Assembly (NCBI GenBank): GCA_045588795.1 | Contig: JAZNEY010000101.1 | Location: forward strand, 1-11,676 | DNA: 11,676 nucleotides | Reading direction: 5' to 3' | Source: UMGS1908 sp045588795 | GTDB lineage: Bacteria > Bacillota > Clostridia > Christensenellales > UBA1242 | The notes under the pieces: model-generated | The model's input: the letters and a program-made list of their open reading frames with translations, nothing else | Told to the model about the DNA's origin: nothing | Databases searched by the model: none | Translations under genes and position numbers: made by a program | Shown here: one piece after another, positions 4,421 through 11,653 of the stretch | Layout of the letters: each line of letters begins with the position of its first letter | Numbering within the stretch: position 1 is the stretch's first letter

Positions 4421-6904
4421 TTATATGTGAAATTTCTTAGAATTATACAAAAATGTGTAAATAATTGTATGAATTGGAATATAAAGTGTACAAATCGCAG
4501 GTAGGTACCAAAGCATATGATTGTAATCAATTTGTGTAAAACTGTATAGTCCAAATGGTATATTTATTACATAAATTATAACTAAGCATTGAACTGCAAA
4601 TAATAATGAAAATATAATAGCAATCTTGGCTGAATATTTTGGTTTTACTTTTTTTGTTTTGTTTAACAAGTACAAACTCAAGAAAGTTATCGGAATAATC
4701 AACATTAAACCAAGAGTCATAAATAAGTAGAATGAGGCTGGTAGCGCACTTGGAACAAAACTCATATCAGTAAGTCCCATAGGTCCAGCAAGTAAATACC
4801 CAATCACAAGAAGAAATGAAACAACTGCGTATGACAAGAAACTTGTGAACATTTTTATTTTGTTTGTGAGAATATAGTTTTTGGTTTCCGGTCCCTCTTT
4901 TGGTCTCCTTGCATATCTTCGAACTTCTATTCCAGCATCTCCAAAATTTGATTGTAATTCTTCAAGTGAACAACTTGCAGGTTTTGGGAGAGTAGCGTTT
5001 TTATTTGTATTTGAAAATTTTATTGAGCCATAAGATGAAAGGGTATTTAGTAATTGCTTACTATCGTTGTCAGTGTATTGCGGAACAAAACTTCGCTTGT
5101 TGTCAACAAACAAGTTGGTTGTCGCATCTGGGTCGCGATATATTGGCTCAGATAATGTGTCATTTTGAATAAGAGCAGGGGAGGTCTCATCGATTGTTGC
5201 AACCTCATTCATTGGGTCCTCTGCAGGAGCTTCAAAATGTTCTCTTATTGCAATATCTCGACTATCACTTAAAACTTCATCTCGGTCATAGTCATAATTG
5301 TAATTTCTTGTCAACGATTCTTCATTTCGAAGAGTGAAATTTTGGTTTTGGTAATTTTCAATTTCATCTTCTACATCTTTTTCGTTTTCATCTTCAAAAA
5401 TGTTTGTGTCATCTTGTCCGTATTCATCTTCACCACTTTCATAGCCGTAATTATAACCAGTAAATAGGGAAGAGGTTTGCTCTTGTTCTTCTTCGTTTTC
5501 ATCTTCTGTGCCAAAGATTAGTTTGTTTGAAGAATAGTTGTCGTAGTCTGTATCTTCATTGTTTTCTTCTGGCGACTTTTCGCCTACAAAATCTGTAAAA
5601 CTATCATAAGAATAGATGTCATTGTTGTATCTTTCAATATCTTCAAAATCTTGACTGCTTTCAAGCTCTTCTTCAAAATCATCTTCTAAAGAATTTTCTT
5701 CGGTGTATATTTCTTGGGAATCCTCTTCGCTACTAAAATCAGAGCAATCATCATTAATCATTTCATCAAATACTGAGGAGATGGCAGTTGGTTCATTGGT
5801 GGTCGAATCTTGTTCATCAGTGTCAAAACCAGAGCCTCCGACTTCATCTTTTACTTGACTAAAATAGTTTTCTTTATTCAAACTATAATCTTTAAAATTG
5901 AATTTTATAGATGAGGTATAATTTTTGCTTTCGCGTTTCAAGGCGGTGGTTTCTTCAATTTTAGGATTACATTCTAATTCTGTTTCTTCTGTGTCGCTTT
6001 CTGTCTCGTTCTCGTATTCATCAACTTCTGAGTATTTGGCTGTTTCTTCAATGTTTTCAACCAAATCTTCCGCTAAATCAGTTTCTTTATCCAAGTTTTC
6101 TTCTGCAATGTTCTCTTCATCTTCAAATAGGGAGGATATATCATCAAATTTAAAATCTTCGGGTTCTTTAATCGTTTCACTTTCTTCGTTTTCTTTATCT
6201 AATTCATTTTCATTTGTGTTTTTGATTGAGTCAAATAAATCAAATTGATTTTCATCTGTGTTATAATATTCTTCAACGACTTTTAAATCTTGTTCATCTG
6301 TTCCAAGAAGAAAATCATTGTTTTCTGAATCTTCATCATCAAATAGTTCTGAAAATGGGTTGATGTATGACTGTTCAGTTGTTTCAGTAGATTCTTCACT
6401 TTTTATTTCTGTTTGAGTTAAAGTCTCTACAATTAAATCGGCGGGGGTATTTTCCTCTTGCTCTTCAATAAACGATTCTTCGCTTGCCTGTTTAACTTCT
6501 TCTTCAACTGAAGAATCTTGAAGTGAATCTTCAGCAGATTCAGTTACTGTAGTTTCTTCTGGCTGTACTTCGCTTTCATTTTCAGCTATAAGGTTATCAA
6601 TTATTGACCTAGATGAAAGCCACTCTCTCATATTGTTGTCATATTCAGCTTTTCCAAGGTCTGTAAGTTTATAGTAATGCCTTTTACCGCCAATATCACT
6701 ATTTACCCAATATGCAGATATAAAACCTTGACTTTCAAGCCTTTTAAGGCAACTGTAAAGAGTAGGTTGCTTTAATTCATAAGTACCTTTGCTTTTTGTT
6801 TCAATCTCTTTTATGATTTCGTAGCCGTACTTATCACCACCTGCAAGTGTTTTTAAAATTATAGTGTCGACGTGTCCACGAATTAAATCAGAATCAATAG
6901 CCAT
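4421..6904 (-). CDS. PadR-like regulator with long acidic linker and four C-terminal membrane segments (827 aa)
   Basis: Residues 1-100 are a PadR-type winged helix: DTIILKTL and KYGYEIIKEI, the recognition helix around QPTLYSCLKRLESQG (46-60), and the wing GGKRHYYKLTDLGK (72-85). PadR proteins are normally soluble repressors of 100-200 aa. Here about 550 residues follow that are extremely rich in Glu, Asp, Ser, Asn and Tyr, are probably disordered, and have no visible domain. A basic stretch (about 655-684) precedes four hydrophobic segments (about 687-708, 722-748, 760-785, 798-820). The product looks like a DNA-binding head tethered to the membrane by an acidic linker. The ATG at 6904 follows AAAGGAG at 8-nt spacing, and the frame upstream of it contains no better start. 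Signal sensing at the membrane is inference. The frame is intact and the gene is divergent from the YgjP-type gene. Confidence 0.88.
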   Translation of the reverse strand: MAIDSDLIRGHVDTIILKTLAGGDKYGYEIIKEIETKSKGTYELKQPTLYSCLKRLESQGFISAYWVNSDIGGKRHYYKLTDLGKAEYDNNMREWLSSRSIIDNLIAENESEVQPEETTVTESAEDSLQDSSVEEEVKQASEESFIEEQEENTPADLIVETLTQTEIKSEESTETTEQSYINPFSELFDDEDSENNDFLLGTDEQDLKVVEEYYNTDENQFDLFDSIKNTNENELDKENEESETIKEPEDFKFDDISSLFEDEENIAEENLDKETDLAEDLVENIEETAKYSEVDEYENETESDTEETELECNPKIEETTALKRESKNYTSSIKFNFKDYSLNKENYFSQVKDEVGGSGFDTDEQDSTTNEPTAISSVFDEMINDDCSDFSSEEDSQEIYTEENSLEDDFEEELESSQDFEDIERYNNDIYSYDSFTDFVGEKSPEENNEDTDYDNYSSNKLIFGTEDENEEEQEQTSSLFTGYNYGYESGEDEYGQDDTNIFEDENEKDVEDEIENYQNQNFTLRNEESLTRNYNYDYDRDEVLSDSRDIAIREHFEAPAEDPMNEVATIDETSPALIQNDTLSEPIYRDPDATTNLFVDNKRSFVPQYTDNDSKQLLNTLSSYGSIKFSNTNKNATLPKPASCSLEELQSNFGDAGIEVRRYARRPKEGPETKNYILTNKIKMFTSFLSYAVVSFLLVIGYLLAGPMGLTDMSFVPSALPASFYLFMTLGLMLIIPITFLSLYLLNKTKKVKPKYSAKIAIIFSLLFAVQCLVIIYVINIPFGLYSFTQIDYNHMLWYLPAICTLYIPIHTIIYTFLYNSKKFHI

Positions 6905-6959
6905 AAATATTGCTCCTTTGATTAAAAGTAAAGACAATAATCCAATATTATTCAATACA

Positions 6960-6989
6960 ATTATAACTTTTTTAATTAAAAGATGTCAA
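6960..6989 (-). promoter_or_regulatory. Promoter of the PadR-like gene, with palindrome in the spacer
   Basis: On the minus strand, TTGACA (6984-6989), an 18-nt spacer and TATAAT (6960-6965) form the promoter. The spacer contains the 12-nt palindrome TTTTAATTAAAA (6970-6981), which could be an autoregulatory operator, although AT-rich palindromes are common by chance in this DNA. Confidence 0.8.
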
Positions 6990-7017
6990 TTAATAAAACA
7001 CCCATTTGTATTTTTCT

Positions 7018-7046
7018 TTGCAAAATTTAAACTAAGTTGGTATAAT
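7018..7046 (+). promoter_or_regulatory. Promoter of the YgjP-type gene (leaderless arrangement)
   Basis: TTGCAA (7018-7023), a 17-nt spacer and TATAAT (7041-7046) predict a start near 7053, which is the A of the ATG codon. It is divergent from the PadR-like promoter; their -35 boxes are 28 nt apart. Confidence 0.8.
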
Positions 7047-7052
7047 AGAGGT

Positions 7053-7727
7053 ATGACATCACAAGCAAAGATTATAAGGTCAAAAAGAAAGACAATATCA
7101 ATAACAGTAAATGCACTTGGCGAGGTGGTTGTAAAAGCACCACCAATAGTTCCAGATGCAGAAATTTACAAATTTTTACAAGAAAAACAAGAGTGGATAA
7201 TATCCAAGCAGAAAAAACATTCTTTAATTGGTGAAAAACATAAAAATTTGGTGCGATATGAGGACTTTATGCTTTTTGGGGTAAATTATAGAACTGTTAG
7301 AGAAAATGGCATAAAAACCGCAAATTTTATCCCAAACAGATGTTTAATTCCGGCAGGGCTATCTCAAAAGGAAGAGTTGCATAAAGTTATTTTGACATAT
7401 AAAAGACTTGCAAATAAATGGTTGAAAGAAAGGACTCTTGAAGTTTCAAAAGTAGTAGGCTTGAAATTTGATGAATTTAAAATTTCAGATACAAAAGGCA
7501 GGTGGGGTTGTTGCAATTCAAATTTTTGCATTAATCTTAATTGGAGAGTTGTATGTTTGCCTCCGCAGATAATTGATTATGTTATTGTACACGAACTTTC
7601 CCATTTAAAGGAAATGAATCATAGTTCAAAGTTTTGGAGTGAGGTAGAATCTATTTTGCCGGATTACAAAAAGAGGCGAAAAATGTTAAAAGAATATAGT
7701 TTTTTGTTTAGTCTATATAAAGGTTAA
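7053..7727 (+). CDS. YgjP/SprT-like metallopeptidase (DUF45, M48-like), 224 aa
   Basis: The zinc site is VIVHELSHLKEMNHSSKFW: HELSH at 180-184, with His190 as the probable third ligand. It is preceded by the family-typical GRWGCCNSN (149-157), INLNWRVV (160-167) and PPQIIDYV (170-177). The N-terminus IIRSKRKTISITV also matches family members. These are small cytoplasmic proteins of unproven substrate; one family member is linked to nucleotide-hydrolase or type I restriction contexts, and none of that is seen here. The frame is open upstream to 6864, but the ATG at 7053 fits the family length and the promoter. No ribosome binding site is possible because the -10 ends 6 nt before the ATG, so translation is probably leaderless. 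Confidence 0.9.
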   Translation: MTSQAKIIRSKRKTISITVNALGEVVVKAPPIVPDAEIYKFLQEKQEWIISKQKKHSLIGEKHKNLVRYEDFMLFGVNYRTVRENGIKTANFIPNRCLIPAGLSQKEELHKVILTYKRLANKWLKERTLEVSKVVGLKFDEFKISDTKGRWGCCNSNFCINLNWRVVCLPPQIIDYVIVHELSHLKEMNHSSKFWSEVESILPDYKKRRKMLKEYSFLFSLYKG

Positions 7728-7827
7728 AGTTAAGGTAATTTAGGAAAAATTAAAATAGTATTACGCATTAAAGTTGTTGGTAGATAAACAAAACAACGAA
7801 CAATAAAATCATAAAAGTTGACAATGT

Positions 7828-7858
7828 AAAAGGAGGTAAAAATTTTACCTCCTTTTTG
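7828..7858. terminator. Bidirectional terminator between convergent genes
   Basis: A perfect 14-bp hairpin, AAAAGGAGGTAAAA (7828-7841) with TTTTACCTCCTTTT (7843-7856), has T-runs on both strands. It serves the YgjP-type gene (+) and the CNNM/CorC gene (-). The remaining 100 nt between 7728 and 7827 show nothing else. Confidence 0.92.
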
Positions 7859-9232
7859 TTATTCTTCTATATTTGAAATCGTTGGACTCGTTTCTACAAT
7901 TTCAAGTTTTAATTCAGTAATCTTATTGCTTTCAATTGAAAGTATTGTAAATATAAGCGTGATAACCTTAGATAAGAAATTTCCGTGTTCATCAATTTGG
8001 TCATCAATTGTATCAATTTTAATAACATCACCAATATCGCACAATTCTTCAGCTTTTTCAAAAATCAGTCCGCCAACGGTTGAATAGTTCGATTCAGGCA
8101 AATGTTCAATCTCTAGCGTTTCAAAAAGTTTTGTGATTTCTGTATCTGCATTAATAATGTAACTACCATCTTCAAGTTTTTGTATGTTTTCGTGTACCTC
8201 TTCATCATCATGTTCATCATAAATTTCGCCAAGCATACATTCGATACAATCTTCAAGCGTCAATAGTCCACTCGTGCCACCTTGTTCATCAATTACAATT
8301 GCCATATGTTTTTTTGCTTTTTGCAATTCTCTTATAACATCATCAACCTTCATCTCACCCGAAATAAACAATGGTTTTGTCATCAATTTCTTGGTGCTGA
8401 TTTGTTTGTTTGAAGTGAGTAGGGCAGTGAAGAAGTCTTTTTGGTTTAAAACGCCAACAACATTATCTCTTGTTCCGCTATATACAGGAAGCCTTGAATA
8501 TTGGTGTTCAACGAACAGCTTTTTAATAATTTCAATATCTTCATTTTCTTCTACGAATATAACATCTTTTCTATGTGTCATAATATTGTGGGCAGATTGG
8601 TCGCCAAGACTTATTGCGCCTTGCAAAATTTCTTTGTCATCATGGTCAATAACCCCTTCTTCTTCCATTGTGTCAATAATACTTTCAAGTTCCGTTTCTG
8701 TTACAGTTGGTGTAACATCAACTTCACCCTTTTTTGTTATTCTTTTTTGTAAAGCATAGAATGGGTAATAGATAATTGCGTATTTAAGCAAAAAATAGAT
8801 AGTATTCGCATAGCGAAGTGCATATTTTTCTGGATTTGCTTTTGCTCTTGCTTTCGGAAGAATCTCACCAAAAATCAAAATGATAATCGTTAAAACAACA
8901 GTGTTTAACAAGTTCGCAAGAGTTGGGTCCAAAATGTATTTTGCAAACAAATATCCGGCAATAGTGGTACAGCCTATGTTTACCAAATTGTTAAAAGTCA
9001 ATATACAAGAAAGAGTTTTTTCAAAATTTTCTGTGATATAAATTGCCTTTCCTGAACCCTTCTTTTTTTCTTCTGCAAGAGATTTAAGCCTTATTGAATT
9101 TACTGAACTGTAAGCAGTTTCGCTGGAAGAGCAAAATGCAGAACAGAATATAAGAATAATAATTCCTATAAGTAATAAAATGTCGCTTTGTGCGACGGTT
9201 TGTGCCAAGACAAGTGTACTCGGGACAATCAT
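7859..9232 (-). CDS. CNNM/CorC (HlyC) family membrane protein with CBS pair, 457 aa
   Basis: The domain order is standard for the family. A DUF21/CNNM transmembrane domain (about 15-160) holds SSSETAYSS (35-43) and the conserved GEILPK (122-127). A CBS pair follows (about 214-270 and 280-338; DEQGGTSGLLTLED at 315-328 is typical). A C-terminal CorC/HlyC domain (about 350-435) contains STVGGLI (384-390). Members are linked to Mg2+ or Co2+ efflux or homeostasis; older 'hemolysin' names are misleading. The ATG at 9232 is preferred over an in-frame GTG at 9259 because TAGGAG lies just upstream. It has its own promoter, although lexA upstream lacks a clear terminator and could read through. Confidence 0.93.
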   Translation of the reverse strand: MIVPSTLVLAQTVAQSDILLLIGIIILIFCSAFCSSSETAYSSVNSIRLKSLAEEKKKGSGKAIYITENFEKTLSCILTFNNLVNIGCTTIAGYLFAKYILDPTLANLLNTVVLTIIILIFGEILPKARAKANPEKYALRYANTIYFLLKYAIIYYPFYALQKRITKKGEVDVTPTVTETELESIIDTMEEEGVIDHDDKEILQGAISLGDQSAHNIMTHRKDVIFVEENEDIEIIKKLFVEHQYSRLPVYSGTRDNVVGVLNQKDFFTALLTSNKQISTKKLMTKPLFISGEMKVDDVIRELQKAKKHMAIVIDEQGGTSGLLTLEDCIECMLGEIYDEHDDEEVHENIQKLEDGSYIINADTEITKLFETLEIEHLPESNYSTVGGLIFEKAEELCDIGDVIKIDTIDDQIDEHGNFLSKVITLIFTILSIESNKITELKLEIVETSPTISNIEE

Positions 9233-9306
9233 TTTTTCTCCTATAAATCTATTTATCACGATTTGTCATAAGAATTTTATGGCAGATAAACAAATTTTAT
9301 TCGTAT

Positions 9307-9335
9307 ATTATATAACAATTTATAAAAATTGTCAA
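9307..9335 (-). promoter_or_regulatory. Promoter of the CNNM/CorC gene
   Basis: On the minus strand, TTGACA (9330-9335), a 17-nt spacer and TATAAT (9307-9312) form a perfect consensus. The leader is about 70 nt. ACAATT/AATTGT arms around the spacer form a weak dyad of unknown meaning. Confidence 0.87.
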
Positions 9336-9365
9336 GTTTGGCATGATGAGGAAGTAATAAATCTA

Positions 9366-9980
9366 CTAAAATTTACGAAGAAGCCCAATAACAACTCCCA
9401 AAATTGAGCAATCATTAACAATAATTGGCTCCATAAAATCATTTTCTGGCTGTAAACGAATATATCCATTTTCTTTATAAAATCTTTTAACCGTAGCACT
9501 GTCCTCAATAAGTGCCACTACAATGTCCCCGTTTTCAGCGTTTTGTTGTTTTTTTACAATAATTTTGTCGCCATTATATATTCCGGCATTAATCATACTT
9601 TCGCCACTTACAGTTGTTGCAAAAATGTCATTTGCACTAAACATTGATTTTGGAAGATAAATATTTTCTTCAAAATTTTCAGTTGCAAGAATTGGAATAC
9701 CAGCAGCTACTGTTCCAAGTAATGGGGCAGAAGTTATTTCATCCATATTTACAGTAGATTGCTTAAGTCCAACAACTTCAATTGTACGATTTTTTGTACT
9801 TGAACGCCTAATAAGACCTTGTGATTCAAGTTTGTCAAGGTAGTATTGTGCAGTTGCTGAGGACTTTAATCCAAGTTCTGCGCATATTTCACGGACAGTA
9901 GGAGGATATCCAAAGTTATTTACAAAACTTGTGATAAAATCAAGTGTTTTATTCAATTTATCTTGCGTAGTTTTAGCCAT
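9366..9980 (-). CDS. lexA: LexA repressor (SOS response), 204 aa
   Basis: The N-terminal winged helix (1-70) contains YPPTVREICAELGLKS (25-40), typical of LexA, and SSATAQYYLDKLESQGLIRR (40-59). The latent-protease domain follows, with the Ala-Gly cleavage site in TVAAGIP (A93-G94), the nucleophile Ser128 in GESM, and the general-base Lys165 in ATVKRF. Length is normal. RecA-stimulated self-cleavage at A93-G94 should relieve repression of DNA-repair genes. The ATG at 9980 has an AGAGGACC ribosome binding site. A Cheo-like box abuts its -35 (see 10048-10059), so autoregulation is likely. It is divergent from the small His/Cys-rich gene at 10149. No terminator is evident before the CNNM/CorC promoter. 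Confidence 0.97.
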   Translation of the reverse strand: MAKTTQDKLNKTLDFITSFVNNFGYPPTVREICAELGLKSSATAQYYLDKLESQGLIRRSSTKNRTIEVVGLKQSTVNMDEITSAPLLGTVAAGIPILATENFEENIYLPKSMFSANDIFATTVSGESMINAGIYNGDKIIVKKQQNAENGDIVVALIEDSATVKRFYKENGYIRLQPENDFMEPIIVNDCSILGVVIGLLRKF

Positions 9981-10019
9981 TTTGTTGGTCCTCTGATGAC
10001 AAAATTATTTAGTGAGGTT

Positions 10020-10048
10020 ATTATACTACACAAAAAACAAAAATGCAA
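10020..10048 (-). promoter_or_regulatory. lexA promoter
   Basis: On the minus strand, TTGCAT (10043-10048), a 17-nt spacer and TATAAT (10020-10025) form the promoter. The start is near 10013, with a leader of about 33 nt. Confidence 0.82.
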
Positions 10049-10059
10049 AACATTTGTTC
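10048..10059 (-). promoter_or_regulatory. Probable LexA operator (Cheo-type box)
   Basis: GAACAAATGTTT on the minus strand matches the Gram-positive LexA half-site plan GAAC-N4-GTTC at 11 of the 12 positions, counting the four unconstrained ones. It overlaps the first base of the lexA -35. Location and match support negative autoregulation. Confidence 0.65.
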
Positions 10060-10091
10060 AAATTTTCTTAACAAAATTTTAACAAATATTA

Positions 10092-10139
10092 TTGATTAAA
10101 ATAAATATGTGTGATATACTCAATAAGGTTTGTTGGAGA
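10092..10139 (+). promoter_or_regulatory. Promoter and ribosome binding site of the His/Cys-rich gene
   Basis: TTGATT (10092-10097), a 17-nt spacer and TATACT (10115-10120) predict a start near 10127. TTGGAGAA (10133-10140) is the ribosome binding site for the ATG at 10149. The start lies downstream of the TTG at 10092, so the longer frame cannot be the product. Confidence 0.72.
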
Positions 10140-10148
10140 AAGAAAAAA

Positions 10149-10445
10149 ATGAATAAAAATGAACACGAAAACCACTCTCACGATTGTTCGTGTGGTTGTG
10201 GACATCACCATAATAATGATGAAATAATTACGAAAAAAACGAAATATAAAGATTTTGAATTTGATGACAACACAGATGACAGTTGCGACCTAGACCCAAG
10301 CAAAATTTGTGACAACTGCGGAAAATGTCTTGATATATACAACACAGATAAAGATGGTTTTGTGCAAATTCAAATTGACAGAATAGAAAAAGGAGATAGT
10401 TCACTTCAAGACCTTTACAAGATGTATGGTCTTGATGGGGACTAA
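10149..10445 (+). CDS. Small His/Cys-rich putative metal-binding protein, 98 aa
   Basis: The N-terminus is a His/Cys cluster: His6, 9, 11, Cys13, 15, 17 and His19-21. The acidic middle (about 32-50) leads into CDLDPSKICDNCGKCLD (46-62), with Cys46, 54, 57 and 60, which could hold one zinc or a small Fe-S cluster. The last third is an acidic helix. There is no signal peptide or membrane segment. The start is set by the promoter and ribosome binding site; an in-frame start at 10092 lies inside the promoter and is rejected. Such short proteins occur in clostridial genomes without known function; a metal-storage or chaperone role is inference. It is divergent from lexA and converges with the recombinase gene 18 nt away, with no clear terminator. 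Confidence 0.82.
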   Translation: MNKNEHENHSHDCSCGCGHHHNNDEIITKKTKYKDFEFDDNTDDSCDLDPSKICDNCGKCLDIYNTDKDGFVQIQIDRIEKGDSSLQDLYKMYGLDGD

Positions 10446-10463
10446 CCCTTTTGAATTTAGTAT

Positions 10464-11510
10464 TTAATTTGGTTCATCATCACGAAGTTTAACCTTATTA
10501 GCGACACTTCTTCGTAAATCCTCTGAGATTGCAGCGTAGTGTCTCTTTGTGGTATTAACGTCTTTGTGCCCAAGGACATCTGCAACAATGTAGATGTCTT
10601 TTGTTTCCCGATAAAGTTCTGTGCCGTAAGTACTCCTCAATTTATGAGGGGTAATTTTTTTTAGTGGGGTGGTTGCACACGCATATTTTTTTACAAGCAG
10701 TTGCACTGTTCGTACATTAATTCTTTTATTTTGAAGAGATAAAAATAGTGCATCTTCGTGTCGTGCGTTGTGATTTTCTACTCGCAATTGAAGATAGTCC
10801 AATAGGGCTTTTCTGACTTCATAGCCAAAATACACAATCTCTTGATTTCCACCTTTTCTAGTGATTTTTATTCCATTTATATCAAAGTCAACATCTTCCA
10901 TATTTAACCCAACACATTCAGATACACGAATTCCGGTTCCAAGCATAAGTGTAATGATTGCAAGGTCTCTTTCTTTTGTGTGTTCATGAAATGCTTTTTC
11001 TCTATCTGTAAGCGAAGAGCCTGCCTCTGTGATAGACAAAAGTTTTGCAATTTCATCTGTCTCAAGTTTGATAATAGGTTTATCGTGAAGTTTAGGCATT
11101 CTGACTTTTTGAGTAACATTTTCGTTTATAAGTTCTTTGTTGTAAAAATAAGTAAAGAATGTTTTTATTGTAGAAAGTTTGCGAGATTTGCCTTGTTCTC
11201 CATTAGAATACTTTTTGTTGTCGTACTCATAGTGAGACAAATAACTTAAAAAGTTTTCAATAGTTTGTGCAGAAATTTTGTTCAAGTCTGCTGGCTCTAA
11301 TTCCATTAAATCCTTGTCAAAAATTTCTGTTTTTGTCATAAGGTATTCAAAGAAAACTCTTAAATCATACGCATAATTGAGTCTTGTGAGTGGGGAAGTA
11401 GATTGTTCAACTCCAACAAAAAACGACTCCGCAAACGGAGGCAACTCCTTTAAAACTTCTCTTGTTTTTAATATGCAGTTTTCTGCACGAACTTCAAAAT
11501 AATTTTTCAT
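10464..11510 (-). CDS. Tyrosine recombinase, Xer-like, 348 aa
   Basis: All catalytic residues are present: Arg195 (GTGIRVSE), Lys219 (TRKGG), His289 and Arg292 (PHKLRSTYG), His315 (GHKDVNTT) and Tyr325 (RHYAA). The N-terminal SAM-like core-binding domain covers about 25-130. It has no Zn ribbon or AP2-type arm-binding domain at the N-terminus, which favours a Xer-like recombinase over a phage integrase. It is slightly longer than typical XerC/D (about 300 aa). The setting next to lexA resembles a conserved clostridial chromosomal arrangement (from memory). No flanking direct repeat, excisionase or cargo was seen. The ATG at 11510 lies 6 nt from a TATAAT, so the mRNA is probably leaderless. 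A chromosome-dimer resolution role is likely but unproven, and no dif-like site was recognised here. Confidence 0.92.
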   Translation of the reverse strand: MKNYFEVRAENCILKTREVLKELPPFAESFFVGVEQSTSPLTRLNYAYDLRVFFEYLMTKTEIFDKDLMELEPADLNKISAQTIENFLSYLSHYEYDNKKYSNGEQGKSRKLSTIKTFFTYFYNKELINENVTQKVRMPKLHDKPIIKLETDEIAKLLSITEAGSSLTDREKAFHEHTKERDLAIITLMLGTGIRVSECVGLNMEDVDFDINGIKITRKGGNQEIVYFGYEVRKALLDYLQLRVENHNARHEDALFLSLQNKRINVRTVQLLVKKYACATTPLKKITPHKLRSTYGTELYRETKDIYIVADVLGHKDVNTTKRHYAAISEDLRRSVANKVKLRDDEPN

Positions 11511-11516
11511 AGTTTA

Positions 11517-11544
11517 ATTATAACTCACATTTTAATAATTTCAA
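11517..11544 (-). promoter_or_regulatory. Promoter of the recombinase gene (leaderless arrangement)
   Basis: On the minus strand, TTGAAA (11539-11544), a 16-nt spacer and TATAAT (11517-11522) form the promoter. The TATAAT ends 6 nt before the ATG, so the predicted transcription start is the A of the start codon. No Shine-Dalgarno site precedes it. Confidence 0.72.
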
Positions 11545-11636
11545 AGCAAAAATCAATCTTTTCGCAAAATACTATTTAAAAGAATTAGGTACAACAAAAT
11601 TCTTTATATTAGTGCTATAAGTTTTGATAGACAATC

Positions 11637-11653
11637 TGTAACAAATTGTTGCA
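11637..11653. repeat. 17-nt imperfect palindrome upstream of the recombinase gene
   Basis: TGTAACAAATTGTTGCA has 8-nt arms that match except at one position. It lies about 90 bp upstream of the recombinase -35 and could be an operator for an upstream or divergent promoter outside the window. The rest of 11545-11676 shows no gene; a weak minus-strand TTGTCT-17-TAATAT is also visible there. Confidence 0.4.

Noticed and set aside
5925..6248. Plus-strand Ser-rich reading frame inside the PadR-like gene
   Set aside because: It is the antisense shadow of the Glu/Asp-rich linker; GAA codons read as TTC/Ser-rich text on the other strand. No start signals.
8274..8759. Plus-strand reading frames opposite the CNNM/CorC gene
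   Set aside because: Antisense shadows of a clear conserved gene, without ribosome binding site or family features.
10464..11510. Integrase of an integrated mobile element
   Set aside because: No excisionase, cargo, att repeats or tRNA-overlapping target beside it; its domain layout is Xer-like and its neighbours are housekeeping genes.
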